From NCBI GenBank assembly GCA_017431685.1, contig JAFRKO010000043.1:58467-122466 (forward strand): a DNA stretch of 64,000 bases, in the 5' to 3' direction. Positions 1-9,385 of the stretch are shown in pieces. Within the stretch, counting starts at the first letter, position 1. The number at the start of each line of letters is the position of its first letter. The notes under the pieces are model-generated. The model did not search any database, was not told the origin of the DNA, and saw only the letters and a program-made list of their open reading frames with translations. Made by a program: the position numbers and the translations under genes. Source of the DNA: Mogibacterium sp. GTDB lineage: Bacteria > Bacillota > Clostridia > Peptostreptococcales > Anaerovoracaceae.

Positions 1-2818
1 GGATACCCAGCCAGACTGTGACAAACATTTCCATCTGATTATTCTCGCAAATCTCCCTATTTGCTTTTGCCAGCACCTCTGCAGGTGAATTGTCACCCGA
101 AGCAAATGACTTAATAAGCACCTTTGAGTTCATCATGAACAGCGACGCAGGTATGCCTTTTCCGCTTACATCCGCCATAACCAGACACAGGTGGTCATCA
201 TCAATCAGGAAGAAATCGTAGAAATCTCCTCCGACCTCTCTGGCAGGCTCCATCATGGCAAACAGCTCAAACTCTTTCCTTTCAGGGAACGGAGGAAATT
301 CATGCGGAAGCACGCTTGTCTGAATCTGATTGGCCATGTGAAGATCGCTGGTGATACGTTCGCGCTCTGCCCTCTCACGATGCTGCTTTTCGATCTTTTT
401 CAGCTTGTCTCGTACATACAGCTGCAGCAGCACCAGGGCTCCGCCTCCGAACAGAAGCAGGGCCAGCACAAAGAACCATGGCTGCTCGTAAAACGCTCTT
501 GCTTTCATGATCGTTGCCGTCATGGTCTTACTGCTCCTGCCCATTGCATCCATTACCTGCATATCGAATCTATACGTTCCGCCTTGCAGATTGGTGTAGT
601 ATATCGGGCCCAGATCGCTTCTTCTGACAGTTGACGGCCTTCTCTCAAATCCCCTGAGCTGGAATGCCACCAACGGGTCAGTCAGTGAGTAGTTGTATAC
701 ATATGCATAAACCGCCAGCTTTTTGGTGCTTGCAGGGATATTGAACCTGCCTTTATTGTCAGGATAAATCATTTTGCTGTCAGCTTTTACATATGGGACT
801 GACAATTTCAGATCATTGATATCTTCCAGCGATTCTTCAATATTTACCATCGCCACTCCTGACCTGCCTGCAATGTAAAGATCGCCGTCCTCAGTCAGAT
901 AGTTGTACGGATTGCTTGTGGTTATGCAAGGTATCCCGTTGGCTATTCCGTAGTGAACCGGGTTGGTAGCCTTATCAGCCAGCAGCTCTTTAACAGGTGC
1001 AACATAAATCCCGTCACTGCTGAGTATCCACATATCGCCCTTGCTGTTTATAAACGTATCGAAGTTGTCAGGATACGGGAATTTGCTTATCGTAGTAAGC
1101 TTGTAATTCTCTGTCATATAAGCAAGCGAATTTCCGGTGACGATCCAGAAAACTTTATTTTTTTCGTCATACTTTATTCGCATAATTACGCCGGATGTCA
1201 GCCCGGCATCTCTGCCGATATTGCTCGTACCCTTGTCATTTACGACGTAAATACCGTCACCGTTTGACCCGACCAGCACATCTCCGTTCGGCGCTTCGCA
1301 AACGTTGAGAGTCTCATTATTGGCTATACCATTGTCTTTATCACAGATAACTACTACCTTATCGTTTTTTATGATGTTGAGCCCCCCCGTGATTGCTACG
1401 AGGATCCTGCCATCTTTTGTTTCATATACGCTGCGTATGCGGTTTGACAAAAGCCCATCTGATTCGTCAAACACCGTAAGTTCTCCATGATCGTAACGCA
1501 GAAGGCCCAGCGATTTCCATGTGGATATCCAGAGTCTGTCCTTGCTGTCTCGTATTATGGAGCGGATACGTATACCATCCAGCATTTTCAGTAGGTCGGA
1601 CCCATTCTGTCCTTCATTCAGAGGGCCTCCGTCTGCTGCCCTGACTGAATTCAGCGGAAAGGAATCCACCACCCCGTTTTCATCTGTAACCGTAAGTCCG
1701 GTATCCGATCCTATAAACAGCTTCCCACCCAGCATGCAGGTGGTGTTAACGACATCTTCCTCGAGCCCATAACGCGCAAAGATATCAGTGAAGCGGTTAG
1801 CCACCAGTTTCATTACGCCTTGACGTGATGAAGTAAACCACAGGTTGCCCTCATAATCCATCATAACGTGGTCTACGGAGTTGTTGAGAGGCAGATAGTC
1901 CAGAGAGTGGAATCCGTCTTCACCGATAGCACCCGCCCCGTTGCGTGTGCAGATCCAGATATAGTCTCCTAACTGACTGATGTCGTAAACACCAACCAGA
2001 GGAGAAATGTCTATGTGATCTGCTGTTTTGAACCCGCTTTTCAGGTTAACGTGGAAAACTCCTTCGTCCTCAGTACCGTAATATATCCACCCCGGCTTTT
2101 TCGGGTCCGGATAAACACAGGTTATCGGGTGCATGGTCTCGTCTTTCTCATAGTAATTTACGAGATTTCCGTCACGCAGAATAAATACATTGCCGTCATG
2201 TGAAGTACCATAAAGCAGTCCGTTGCTTCCCGAGACCATGCTCTCAACATACACGTCATCAATTCTCTCGTCGTTCAGAGAGGTCATCTCAAGATCAGGC
2301 TTGAACATTGAGATACCGGCTGTAGTCCCTACATAGACACAGCCGTCGTCATCTCCCTCAATATCGTTTATCTTTGAAGCCCCGAGACCGTCTTTCTCAT
2401 CCCAGAAACGGAACTTTCCGTTTTCCATGACAGCTACACCGTTATCATTGGTGCCGATCCATAGCCTGTCCTGTTTGTCGACATACAGGCTTGATATACT
2501 GTTGACTCCCTGGGTGGAGTCAAGGCGCTCGAAAGTATTGCCATCGTACCGCACGAGACCGGCATAACAGCCTATCCAGATAAAGCCTTCTGAAGTCTGA
2601 ACAATAGTATTTGCTTCAGAAGCAGGAAGGCCATTTGTATTATCGTATACAACGGCAGAATAATTGTCATTGTACCTGATTGGATCTACAGACGGTTCCA
2701 CCGCATCAGTATCAGCAGCTACAGCAGTCTGTGTCATCAGGAATAATGCCAGAAGCAGGCTCATGATAAGCCACACATAACGTTTCATGCCTTTTGATAA
2801 TTTATATTGAAGTTTCAT
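1..2818 (-). CDS. Two-component-regulator-type propeller sensor with SpoIIE-family PP2C phosphatase domain (3' end outside window)
   Basis: The minus-strand frame is open from an ATG at 2818 to the window edge (939 codons seen), so the C-terminus is missing. An AAGGAA ribosome site lies 9 bases upstream. A signal/anchor segment (about residues 11-32) is followed by many short beta-propeller repeats of the periplasmic two-component sensor type, with DRLWIGT- and GNLWFTS-like blades. Then come a Y_Y_Y-like beta-sandwich (about 690-775), one transmembrane helix (about 780-802), a charged coiled-coil linker, and a SpoIIE/RsbU-type phosphatase domain from about residue 845. The phosphatase shows EVGGDFYD and VADVSGKG, the metal-binding Asp motifs. 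Inference: it senses an extracellular ligand and dephosphorylates a cytosolic partner such as an anti-anti-sigma factor. It lies downstream of the MATE terminator, so it probably has its own promoter. Confidence 0.85.
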   Translation of the reverse strand, partial: MKLQYKLSKGMKRYVWLIMSLLLALFLMTQTAVAADTDAVEPSVDPIRYNDNYSAVVYDNTNGLPASEANTIVQTSEGFIWIGCYAGLVRYDGNTFERLDSTQGVNSISSLYVDKQDRLWIGTNDNGVAVMENGKFRFWDEKDGLGASKINDIEGDDDGCVYVGTTAGISMFKPDLEMTSLNDERIDDVYVESMVSGSNGLLYGTSHDGNVFILRDGNLVNYYEKDETMHPITCVYPDPKKPGWIYYGTEDEGVFHVNLKSGFKTADHIDISPLVGVYDISQLGDYIWICTRNGAGAIGEDGFHSLDYLPLNNSVDHVMMDYEGNLWFTSSRQGVMKLVANRFTDIFARYGLEEDVVNTTCMLGGKLFIGSDTGLTVTDENGVVDSFPLNSVRAADGGPLNEGQNGSDLLKMLDGIRIRSIIRDSKDRLWISTWKSLGLLRYDHGELTVFDESDGLLSNRIRSVYETKDGRILVAITGGLNIIKNDKVVVICDKDNGIANNETLNVCEAPNGDVLVGSNGDGIYVVNDKGTSNIGRDAGLTSGVIMRIKYDEKNKVFWIVTGNSLAYMTENYKLTTISKFPYPDNFDTFINSKGDMWILSSDGIYVAPVKELLADKATNPVHYGIANGIPCITTSNPYNYLTEDGDLYIAGRSGVAMVNIEESLEDINDLKLSVPYVKADSKMIYPDNKGRFNIPASTKKLAVYAYVYNYSLTDPLVAFQLRGFERRPSTVRRSDLGPIYYTNLQGGTYRFDMQVMDAMGRSSKTMTATIMKARAFYEQPWFFVLALLLFGGGALVLLQLYVRDKLKKIEKQHRERAERERITSDLHMANQIQTSVLPHEFPPFPERKEFELFAMMEPAREVGGDFYDFFLIDDDHLCLVMADVSGKGIPASLFMMNSKVLIKSFASGDNSPAEVLAKANREICENNQMEMFVTVWLGI

Positions 2819-2904
2819 ATAAGACTTTCCTTAACTGAAAATAATAATTTCATATTCTGAAGAAGCATGTTTTTACTTTCTGCCTATACATAGTTAATTA
2901 TACT

Positions 2905-2935
2905 AAAAAAAGCCTTTGCAGTATAGCAGAGGCTT
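2905..2935 (-). terminator. Rho-independent terminator after MATE gene
   Basis: On the minus strand, AAGCCTCTGC pairs with GCAAAGGCTT (one G-T pair) around a 6-base loop and runs directly into seven T. It lies 24 bases past the MATE stop codon. Confidence 0.85.
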
Positions 2936-2958
2936 ATGTAAGCATTTATATTTTGACA

Positions 2959-4359
2959 TCAGTCCCTTCCTTCAGGACTCAATTCATGCAGATGTCTGAA
3001 ACTGAGCATCACCATCGAAACTGACATGATGAAAGCCAGCGTATCCGCTATAGGACTGGCGGCAAGAACTCCGTTTATCCCCATGAACCGCGGCAGTATC
3101 AGCAACAGCGGTATCAGGAACAGACCTTGCCTTGACAGCGATACGAGCAGTCCCTGTCTGTGATTTCCGGTCGCTGAGAAATAGTTTATTGTTACAGGCT
3201 GAATGTTCTGGAAGAACACAAGCAGCATGTATATCTTGAGATATTTTTCCGCAAACTCAAAATAAAGATCGGAGCCGGTTCCGAATATTGAGATTATTTG
3301 CCTCGGGCATGTCTGCAGCGCTATAAAGAACAAAACACCGACTGTAAATGCAGCGCCAAAAGCTCTCCAGTACGTGCCTTTCACCCGGTCATATTGCTTT
3401 GCACCGAGATTGAATCCCCAGATTGGCTGGCAGCCCTGCGCAAGCCCTACAGCGAATGACACCATTATCATGTTGGTCTTCTGTGCGATCCCCGCTACAG
3501 CCAGAGGGATATCCGGTCCATAGATGGATTCAGCTCCGTATGACGACAGCACATTGTTGAGGACTATCGCAGTGCACATCATGAGCATGTGGTTGCAGAA
3601 GTTCGGAATGCCTGCAGACATGCTTCTTTTCAGGTGCGGCATACTCACCTTCATATCGCTGAGCTTTATGTCGAAGGCCCTGAACCTTGGCAGATAAATG
3701 ACAGCAAGCAGGCAGCTGAAGATCTGCGATATCGAAGTTGCGACAGCAGCGCCGGCAAGTCCCATGCCCAGAGGAAACATAAACAGCCAGTCCAGGAACA
3801 CATTCAGTATGGCTCCTGAAACAGTGCAGATCATCGAATAATTCGGGCTTCCGTCAGCTCTTATAATTGTGGATGCCGTGTGTGAGAACATATGGAACGG
3901 AAGGCCTATAGTAGTTATGGAAAGGTACGACACTGCATAGCTGTATACCATTCCTTCGGGATCTGCTCCACAGATCGCAACAACTCTGAATCTGAATAAA
4001 TAAAGAAGTATGCCCGTAACCAGGCCGGTTATTATAACTCCAGTCAGGCCTGTATGTATATACTTTCTGGCTTCATCCAGCTCATCTGCACCCTGGCTGA
4101 TGCTGAAATTTGCAGCTGTTCCTATTCCGAAAAGCATGCTGAGTCCGGTTGTCAGCGTCACAGTCGGAAATACTACATTGGTTGCGGCATTTCCGAGCAT
4201 GCCAACCACATGGCCGATAAAGATCTGGTCAGTAATATTATAGGCTGCTCCGATAAGCATGCTTATGACAGCGGGGATAGAAAACCTTGCTATCAGTGGT
4301 GCCAGCGGAGCATTGCCGAGCGGATTATCTGTTGCCTGTGAATAGGTGCCCTGTTTCAT
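2959..4359 (-). CDS. MATE family multidrug/metabolite efflux transporter
   Basis: The 466-residue protein has the usual family length and about 12 hydrophobic helices in two homologous halves. The N-terminal region contains PLAPLIARFSIPAVISML and ADQIFIGH-like motifs (here TDQIFIGHVVG), typical of MATE Na+- or H+-coupled exporters. The substrate cannot be predicted. No clear Shine-Dalgarno sequence precedes the ATG, unlike its neighbours. The gene is isolated by a terminator on each side (2905-2935 and 4389-4417), so it is probably monocistronic. A second MATE protein is encoded at 62486-63838 on the plus strand; the two are not close copies. Confidence 0.9.
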   Translation of the reverse strand: MKQGTYSQATDNPLGNAPLAPLIARFSIPAVISMLIGAAYNITDQIFIGHVVGMLGNAATNVVFPTVTLTTGLSMLFGIGTAANFSISQGADELDEARKYIHTGLTGVIITGLVTGILLYLFRFRVVAICGADPEGMVYSYAVSYLSITTIGLPFHMFSHTASTIIRADGSPNYSMICTVSGAILNVFLDWLFMFPLGMGLAGAAVATSISQIFSCLLAVIYLPRFRAFDIKLSDMKVSMPHLKRSMSAGIPNFCNHMLMMCTAIVLNNVLSSYGAESIYGPDIPLAVAGIAQKTNMIMVSFAVGLAQGCQPIWGFNLGAKQYDRVKGTYWRAFGAAFTVGVLFFIALQTCPRQIISIFGTGSDLYFEFAEKYLKIYMLLVFFQNIQPVTINYFSATGNHRQGLLVSLSRQGLFLIPLLLILPRFMGINGVLAASPIADTLAFIMSVSMVMLSFRHLHELSPEGRD

Positions 4360-4388
4360 GCTTTAATTTTATCACAAACTGACAGGAC

Positions 4389-4417
4389 AAAAAAAGCATA
4401 TGTCTGTGCATATGCTT
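4389..4417 (-). terminator. Rho-independent terminator of the aspartate/decarboxylase operon
   Basis: A perfect 9-bp stem (AAGCATATG / CATATGCTT) with a 6-base loop is followed on the minus strand by seven T. It sits 26 bases beyond the MFS stop codon and closes the long operon that starts at 15980. Confidence 0.9.
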
Positions 4418-4442
4418 CTCGTATTACATTATTGTCAATGAT

Positions 4443-5801
4443 CTATTCCTCTCCCTTTATCTCCCTGATTTTAGCCAGGATCATCTTCTCGTTATACAGG
4501 AAGAAGAGGCATGCGCCCGTAACACAGGTGACAAATGCAACAGCTGCTGTAGCTCGGTAGCTTCCCGGTGTGCCCGATACTGTGATGGATGTAAACACTA
4601 CCATTGCGAGAGCCTGACCCATCTTGAACGCAAATGTACGTGCTGCGAAGAACATTCCGCTGCGGTCCTCGCCTGTCTCAAGTCGGCTGAGTTCTGCTAC
4701 GTCAGCAACACATGCCTGAGGCAGTATGCCCAGTATGGCCATAGGAACGGATGCGCACACAGCTACGATAAATCCCCAGTACAGGCCCTTTCCGCAGAGG
4801 AAAGTGATCAGGAACACAAGTGCATATCCGAAGAATCCGGTGATGATCATTTTCTTTTTTCCGATCTTAGGCGCCAGTTTGTTGACGATCGGATACTGGC
4901 ATACGCTGAGGAAAGTCATGGTTGCTGTCAGCACGAAAGTCCAGGTATCCTCGATTCCCATAAGCTTGGTCTCATAAAAAGCAAGACCCGTCTGGAAGAG
5001 TGTAAGTGCAAAGAAGTAGATAACATCGCTGTATACAAAGCGTCTGAACTGCCTGTTCTGGAAAGTCTTGAGAAGCGAAGAAAATGCTTTTGTCTCACTC
5101 GGTTTAGCCTCAAGATAATCGCGCTCCTTGATGTAAAGTGAAGGTACGAGCATGGCTATGCATGCAAGGGTAGCCATAATTGCTACAGCCATCCTTACAG
5201 AACCTTCAAGCCCGAAAGCTCCCTGAAGAGCTCCGGCAACGTTAGGCAGCATGAACGATATCGACTGGCCTGCAATAAACGTGAATGAAATATATGTTGA
5301 CACATTTATGCGGTGTTCCTGCGTATCACCAAGCTCAGCGATCAGAGCGTTATATGGTGTGCAGAATATTGTCATGAACAGATAGAACGTTATCAGCAAA
5401 GCAAACAGAATCACGTCGTTAATGACTATGTTACCTGTCTGAGGCAGAGTAAAGAGTCCTATAGTTATGAGTGCGAACGGGACAGCAATTGTACGCATAA
5501 ACGGTATACGGCGGCCGCCCTTGTATTTTGCGCGGTCAGACCATCCGGCAATCAGAGGATCCGTGATGGCATCGAAAACACGGCCCACAGCCAGCACCAG
5601 TCCGAAGAGCGTAAGCTTGAACACGATTGGATGCTGGGTTATTCCTGAAGCAAATATACCCGTCAGCGGATTCTGCTCATCAGGAGTACCGGTGTAATAA
5701 TAAACCATCCAGTTTGCGACTATTCCTGAAAGAAGGCTCCATCCAAACTGTCCGACAGCGAATATCCACAGCAGTTTGTTGGTTATAGGTTTCTTCTGCA
5801 T
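4443..5801 (-). CDS. MFS transporter, glycoside-pentoside-hexuronide (GPH) cation symporter family
   Basis: The 452-residue, 12-helix membrane protein shows the GPH/MFS_2 hallmarks: an early RVFDAITDPLIAGWSDR motif (helix 2 and loop), then YKGGRRIPFM, and a later two-fold repeat of the transporter core. Family members co-transport sugars, glycosides or related solutes with Na+ or H+. The start was put at the ATG at 5801, because AAGGAG lies 9 bases upstream and the protein begins at the helix-1 region. The frame stays open upstream, but the extra 84 residues overlap the preceding racemase gene and look non-coding. It is the last gene of the long minus-strand operon, 134 bases below the racemase. 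The substrate is unknown; an amino-acid derivative or organic acid is possible given the context. Confidence 0.82.
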   Translation of the reverse strand: MQKKPITNKLLWIFAVGQFGWSLLSGIVANWMVYYYTGTPDEQNPLTGIFASGITQHPIVFKLTLFGLVLAVGRVFDAITDPLIAGWSDRAKYKGGRRIPFMRTIAVPFALITIGLFTLPQTGNIVINDVILFALLITFYLFMTIFCTPYNALIAELGDTQEHRINVSTYISFTFIAGQSISFMLPNVAGALQGAFGLEGSVRMAVAIMATLACIAMLVPSLYIKERDYLEAKPSETKAFSSLLKTFQNRQFRRFVYSDVIYFFALTLFQTGLAFYETKLMGIEDTWTFVLTATMTFLSVCQYPIVNKLAPKIGKKKMIITGFFGYALVFLITFLCGKGLYWGFIVAVCASVPMAILGILPQACVADVAELSRLETGEDRSGMFFAARTFAFKMGQALAMVVFTSITVSGTPGSYRATAAVAFVTCVTGACLFFLYNEKMILAKIREIKGEE

Positions 5802-5935
5802 GTTTTTTCTCCTTGTATCAAACAAAAAAATCGAAGAGAGCAGTTTTTCAACTGTCCCTCCCTTTTCCCGGTACATTGTAGCATGTACAGCGGGCATATT
5901 GGAACTCTTTTTTGTCTGCGGGTTTCCTTTTCCGC

Positions 5936-6640
5936 TTACTTCAGCGGAGCTCCTGCGAAGCTGACTGCAGCTCTTGCGAGCACATCTGTCGGGTCGATGG
6001 CAGGTATGCCTGTCTCCCCTATGATATCGAAAGCCATTGGCAATTCTGTACATCCAAGGATCAGGACTTCTGCCCCTTTCTCCTTCATATCAGATATGAC
6101 ACCATCTATATCAAGATCTGAAAAGTCCATCTCTCCGGCCTTAACATGATCATAAATGAGGCTCATTATAATTTTCTGCTTATCAGCTGAAGGATAAACA
6201 GGCTCTATTCCCTCCTCTTCAAGCGCCTTTTCGTAGACACCGCTCTGGCATGTTCCGTCAGTCGCCAGCACTCCGGCCTTCTTCACGCCCATCTCCAGAA
6301 TAGACCGGGCAGTCAGCCGCGGCATGTGCAGCACGGGTATGCTTATGTCTTCACATACACTGTCATAAAAGTAATGCGCGGTATTGCATGCCATGATGAG
6401 GACATCCGCACCGGCTTCTTCAAGTCGTTTTGCGCTTTTCTTCATCTCCGGTCTCGGATCTGCTCCGCCATGCAGTATCGCAGCTGTCCTGTCTGCTATC
6501 CTCGTATTGCAGTCTATCAGCACAGGAATATTATCCTGATCGCAGGACGCATCAGTATTATTAAGTATCTTTTCGGCCAGATCGTAGGTGGCAAGAGGTC
6601 CCATGCCGCCGATTATCCCTATTGTTTTAAAGCTGTTCAT
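5936..6640 (-). CDS. Aspartate/glutamate racemase family protein (copy 1)
   Basis: The 234-residue protein opens with TIGIIGGMGPLAT, the conserved start of cofactor-independent Asp/Glu racemases. The two catalytic cysteines lie in MACNTAH (about residue 83) and LGCTELP (about residue 196). These enzymes interconvert L- and D-aspartate (or glutamate) by two-base chemistry. The length matches the family. It sits 28 bases after the TauE-like permease gene and is co-directional with the aspartate/oxaloacetate operon. A second, divergent racemase lies in the same operon (9386-10111); there the second motif reads LASTEFP, so only this copy keeps both cysteines. Confidence 0.88.
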   Translation of the reverse strand: MNSFKTIGIIGGMGPLATYDLAEKILNNTDASCDQDNIPVLIDCNTRIADRTAAILHGGADPRPEMKKSAKRLEEAGADVLIMACNTAHYFYDSVCEDISIPVLHMPRLTARSILEMGVKKAGVLATDGTCQSGVYEKALEEEGIEPVYPSADKQKIIMSLIYDHVKAGEMDFSDLDIDGVISDMKEKGAEVLILGCTELPMAFDIIGETGIPAIDPTDVLARAAVSFAGAPLK

Positions 6641-6668
6641 TTCAAATCACTCTTTCTGTGATGCCGTA

Positions 6669-7424
6669 TCACAGGATCTCCGTCAGTATTCTGATGAAAA
6701 AGATGACAAGTACAGTAAGCATAAGCGGTCTGACTGCCTTGGCACCCTTCTTTTCGAAGAATGTTACGCCTATGTAGTTGCCGACAATGCCGAACAGGCC
6801 CCCGAATAAACCCAGCAGTATTATCACCTTGCCATTCATCAGATAGACCGCAAGCGACGACAGGTTAGTCGTAAGATTGATGGACTTTGCCACACCATTC
6901 GCTTCTCCGAGTCTGAAGTGCGCAAAGGCTGTGAGAAAAAGTATCAGGAACGTTCCTGTACCCGGGCCGTAGAAGCCGTCATAAACTCCTATAAGGAGTG
7001 CTACCAGTGCTGAACGTATAACAGTCTGGCGGCTGCTCAAAGGCTCCTTTTCATCCATCTTTTTATTGCGCATGACATACAGCGCCGTCAGCGGGATTAT
7101 AACAAGCATGATCCTTTTGAAGAGCTCCGCATCCACCATCAGTGCGAGATTCGCGCCGGCCGATGATCCAATAATGGCCATCAGAATGCACAGTGCAGCC
7201 CTCCGCCATGGAATATAACCAAGCTTTGCAAGTCTGTATGTTGAGATTGTTGTACCCATGCCGGAGCTAAGCTTGTTGGTAGCTATAGCGTTGTGAACAG
7301 GCACGCCCGCAATCATATAAGCGGGCAGCGAGATAAGCCCTCCGCCGCCCGCGACTGCGTCAACGAACCCTCCGAGAAATGTCAGAGGGCATACTATTAA
7401 GAAAGTCCAGATACTCAATTCCAT
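6669..7424 (-). CDS. TauE/SafE-family sulfite/organosulfonate exporter-like permease
   Basis: This 251-residue protein has about eight hydrophobic helices. The N-terminal FLGGFVDAVAGGGGLISLP motif and the internal GFYGPGTGTF repeat of that motif identify the TauE/SafE (UPF0721, YfcA-like) family. Members are linked to export of sulfite, sulfoacetate or other small anions, but most are untested. It ends 28 bases before the racemase start, and BioY lies 34 bases upstream, so it is part of the operon. An anion (carboxylate or sulfonate) substrate is only an inference. Confidence 0.88.
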   Translation of the reverse strand: MELSIWTFLIVCPLTFLGGFVDAVAGGGGLISLPAYMIAGVPVHNAIATNKLSSGMGTTISTYRLAKLGYIPWRRAALCILMAIIGSSAGANLALMVDAELFKRIMLVIIPLTALYVMRNKKMDEKEPLSSRQTVIRSALVALLIGVYDGFYGPGTGTFLILFLTAFAHFRLGEANGVAKSINLTTNLSSLAVYLMNGKVIILLGLFGGLFGIVGNYIGVTFFEKKGAKAVRPLMLTVLVIFFIRILTEIL

Positions 7425-7458
7425 TCCGGTATTTATCTCTTAGTCCTTTGTAACCCAA

Positions 7459-8034
7459 TCATCCGATTATAAGCGGTCTGAGTCTTCGTGTCATAACCGC
7501 TGCCAGCAGTATTTTCAGTGCGTCCGGAATAATATACGGGAACACACACCATGAAAGAGCTGTTATCAATCCGATGCTTCCGCTGTCCCTTGCATAGACG
7601 ACCATAAACCATGCAGTACCGAATGCATAGCACACCAGCAGGCCTGCAATCATCGATACAACCAGTGCTTTCAGACTCCTGCCCAGAAGGCGTTCCATAA
7701 GCCACATCAGAAGTGCAGAAAAGACAAATCCGATTATATAGCCTCCGGTGGCACCGAACAGATGGCCAATACCGCCTGTAAACCCGGAAAAAACAGGAAG
7801 TCCTGCCGCACCAAGCAGCAGATATATTACTACCGCAAGTGTTCCGTTCCTGCCGCCCAGAAGACCTACAGCGAGAAACACTCCAAAGGTTTGCATAGTG
7901 AACGGTACGGCTGCAGGGATGGATATCCATGAGCATACAGCCATGACCGCGGCACAAACCGCGATCATGGCAGCATCTTTAGTCTGAAGGCCGTCATGGC
8001 CAGCTTTGGTTTTCACTTCAGTATAATTTGACAA
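7459..8034 (-). CDS. bioY: Biotin transporter BioY (ECF S component)
   Basis: The 191-residue protein has six predicted helices and BioY signature motifs: VPFTMQTFGVFLA after helix 1 and GATGGYIIGF in the middle. BioY is the substrate-binding S component of the energy-coupling-factor biotin transporter; no A or T components are encoded here, so it would share the housekeeping ECF module. Its place between the symporter and permease genes, in an operon encoding a biotin-dependent decarboxylase with its biotin carrier protein (13976-14332), makes functional sense: biotin uptake is co-expressed with the enzyme that needs it. Confidence 0.93.
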   Translation of the reverse strand: MSNYTEVKTKAGHDGLQTKDAAMIAVCAAVMAVCSWISIPAAVPFTMQTFGVFLAVGLLGGRNGTLAVVIYLLLGAAGLPVFSGFTGGIGHLFGATGGYIIGFVFSALLMWLMERLLGRSLKALVVSMIAGLLVCYAFGTAWFMVVYARDSGSIGLITALSWCVFPYIIPDALKILLAAVMTRRLRPLIIG

Positions 8035-8063
8035 TTAATTTACCTTCTTATTTAACTTATTTT

Positions 8064-9296
8064 TTATGCTTTTGCAGCTTCCTTTGCCTCTCTTCTTGTC
8101 TCATAGTCACTGATGATCATAGCAGCCGAGAGGTCTCCTACAACGTTGATTCCTGTACGTCCCATATCGAAGATACGGTCTACACCAGCAACAAGTGCGA
8201 TACCTTCAACAGGCAGGCCTACTGACTGGAGTACCATAGCGAGCATGATCATGCCGGCGCCAGGTGTTCCGGCTGTTCCGATCGAAGCCAGTGTAGCTGT
8301 CAGAACGATGGTTACCATCTGGCCAAGTGTCAGATTGATTCCGAAGCAGCTTGCAATGAAGATAGCGCATACACCCTGATAGATCGCAGTACCGTCCATG
8401 TTGATGGTAGCACCAAGCGGAAGTGTGAAGCTGGCAACATCCTTACGGCCGCCCATCTTCTCAGCACATTCCATTGTAACAGGAAGTGTTCCGATTGAAG
8501 ATGTGCTCGAGAAAGCGAACAGGAATGCCGGAAGAGCTCCCTTGAGGAACTGTAACGGATTCATGTGGCCGAGAGTCTTGACAGCGATGGAGTAAGTAAA
8601 CAGTGCATGTACAAAGTATGCGATGTAAGCTGTCAGCAGTACCATTGCGAGTGATCCGAGAACTTCCGGTCCGTTTACTGCAACTACAGGTGTGATCAGG
8701 CAGAATACAGCGATCGGAGTCAGCTTGATGATTCCTCTCATGATTACCATAAACACTTCATACGCGCTGTCGATCCATTCTTTGAACGGAAGTCCCTTGT
8801 CTCCGGCAATGATGATACCGAATCCTATGAAGAGAGCTATGACGATTACCTGCAGCATGGTTGAGTTGACCATCGGGTCGAACAGGTTCGACGGGAAGAT
8901 ATTGACTATCGTGTCCATGAAGCTCGTAGGTTCCGCAGCCTCATATGCCAGATCGCTTGTCTCCAGGACCTTATATGTTCCCTTGAAAACATTCGCAAAG
9001 ATGAGTCCGATGACAATAGCAAACGCTGTTGTGCAGAAGTAATAAATGATTGTACGGAGTCCGATAGTACCTACCTTCTTGATGTCCGAGAGTGATACAA
9101 CGCCCTGAACGATCGAAGTGATTACAATAGGAACTACGATGAACTTGAGCAGGTTCAGGAAGATAGTACCAAACGGCTTGATATAAGCTGTGGTAAAGTC
9201 TGCTGCACCTGCTGCCAGGAAAATAAGTCCCGCTACGATACCAAGGCCAAGGGCGATGAATATCTGAATCGGCAGTGAATTTTTGATTTTTTCCAT
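8064..9296 (-). CDS. Dicarboxylate/amino acid:cation symporter (DAACS/SLC1 family)
   Basis: The 410-residue protein has the GltPh/DctA-type fold signatures: FLNLLKFIVVPIV in helix 2, the serine-rich FSSTSSIGTLPV hairpin (HP1), the unwound NMDGT motif of TM7, GTPGAGMIML (HP2) and a final DRIFDMGRTGINVVGD (TM8). The Asp and Arg in TM8 are the residues that bind an acidic amino acid in this family. It imports glutamate, aspartate or C4-dicarboxylates with Na+ or H+. Three successive AAGGAGG-like stretches precede its ATG. It lies within the operon for Asp racemase, aminotransferase and Na+-pumping decarboxylase, so aspartate or a related dicarboxylate is the likely substrate. Confidence 0.93.
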   Translation of the reverse strand: MEKIKNSLPIQIFIALGLGIVAGLIFLAAGAADFTTAYIKPFGTIFLNLLKFIVVPIVITSIVQGVVSLSDIKKVGTIGLRTIIYYFCTTAFAIVIGLIFANVFKGTYKVLETSDLAYEAAEPTSFMDTIVNIFPSNLFDPMVNSTMLQVIVIALFIGFGIIIAGDKGLPFKEWIDSAYEVFMVIMRGIIKLTPIAVFCLITPVVAVNGPEVLGSLAMVLLTAYIAYFVHALFTYSIAVKTLGHMNPLQFLKGALPAFLFAFSSTSSIGTLPVTMECAEKMGGRKDVASFTLPLGATINMDGTAIYQGVCAIFIASCFGINLTLGQMVTIVLTATLASIGTAGTPGAGMIMLAMVLQSVGLPVEGIALVAGVDRIFDMGRTGINVVGDLSAAMIISDYETRREAKEAAKA

Positions 9297-9341
9297 ATTA
9301 ACCTCCTTTAAACCTCTTTAGCCTCCTTAATCTATAGTTTT

Positions 9342-9375
9342 ACATGTGGCTGACCCCCATACTTTCACCACATGT
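9342..9375 (-). other. Intercistronic hairpin between racemase and symporter genes
   Basis: ACATGTGG and CCACATGT form an 8-bp stem with an 18-base loop, 11 bases after the racemase stop and about 45 bases before the symporter ATG. There is no T run after it on either strand, so it looks like an RNA processing or stability element rather than a terminator. Confidence 0.5.
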
Positions 9376-9385
9376 TCACTATCGG

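Noticed and set aside
4369..4442. Possible promoter for MATE using TTGACA near the MFS stop
   Set aside because: The matching -10 at usual spacing is poor and falls in the terminator stem, so I could not support it.
5802..6053. N-terminal extension of the GPH transporter
   Set aside because: The extra residues overlap the racemase gene, are arginine/cysteine-rich, and lack a ribosome site; AAGGAG fits the ATG at 5801.
7433..7957. Second minus-strand frame over bioY
   Set aside because: It is a shadow frame with biased composition and no homology-like motifs; BioY signature motifs lie in the other frame.
9342..9375. Terminator between racemase and symporter
   Set aside because: The stem is clear but no T run follows on the minus strand, so read-through in the operon is more likely.
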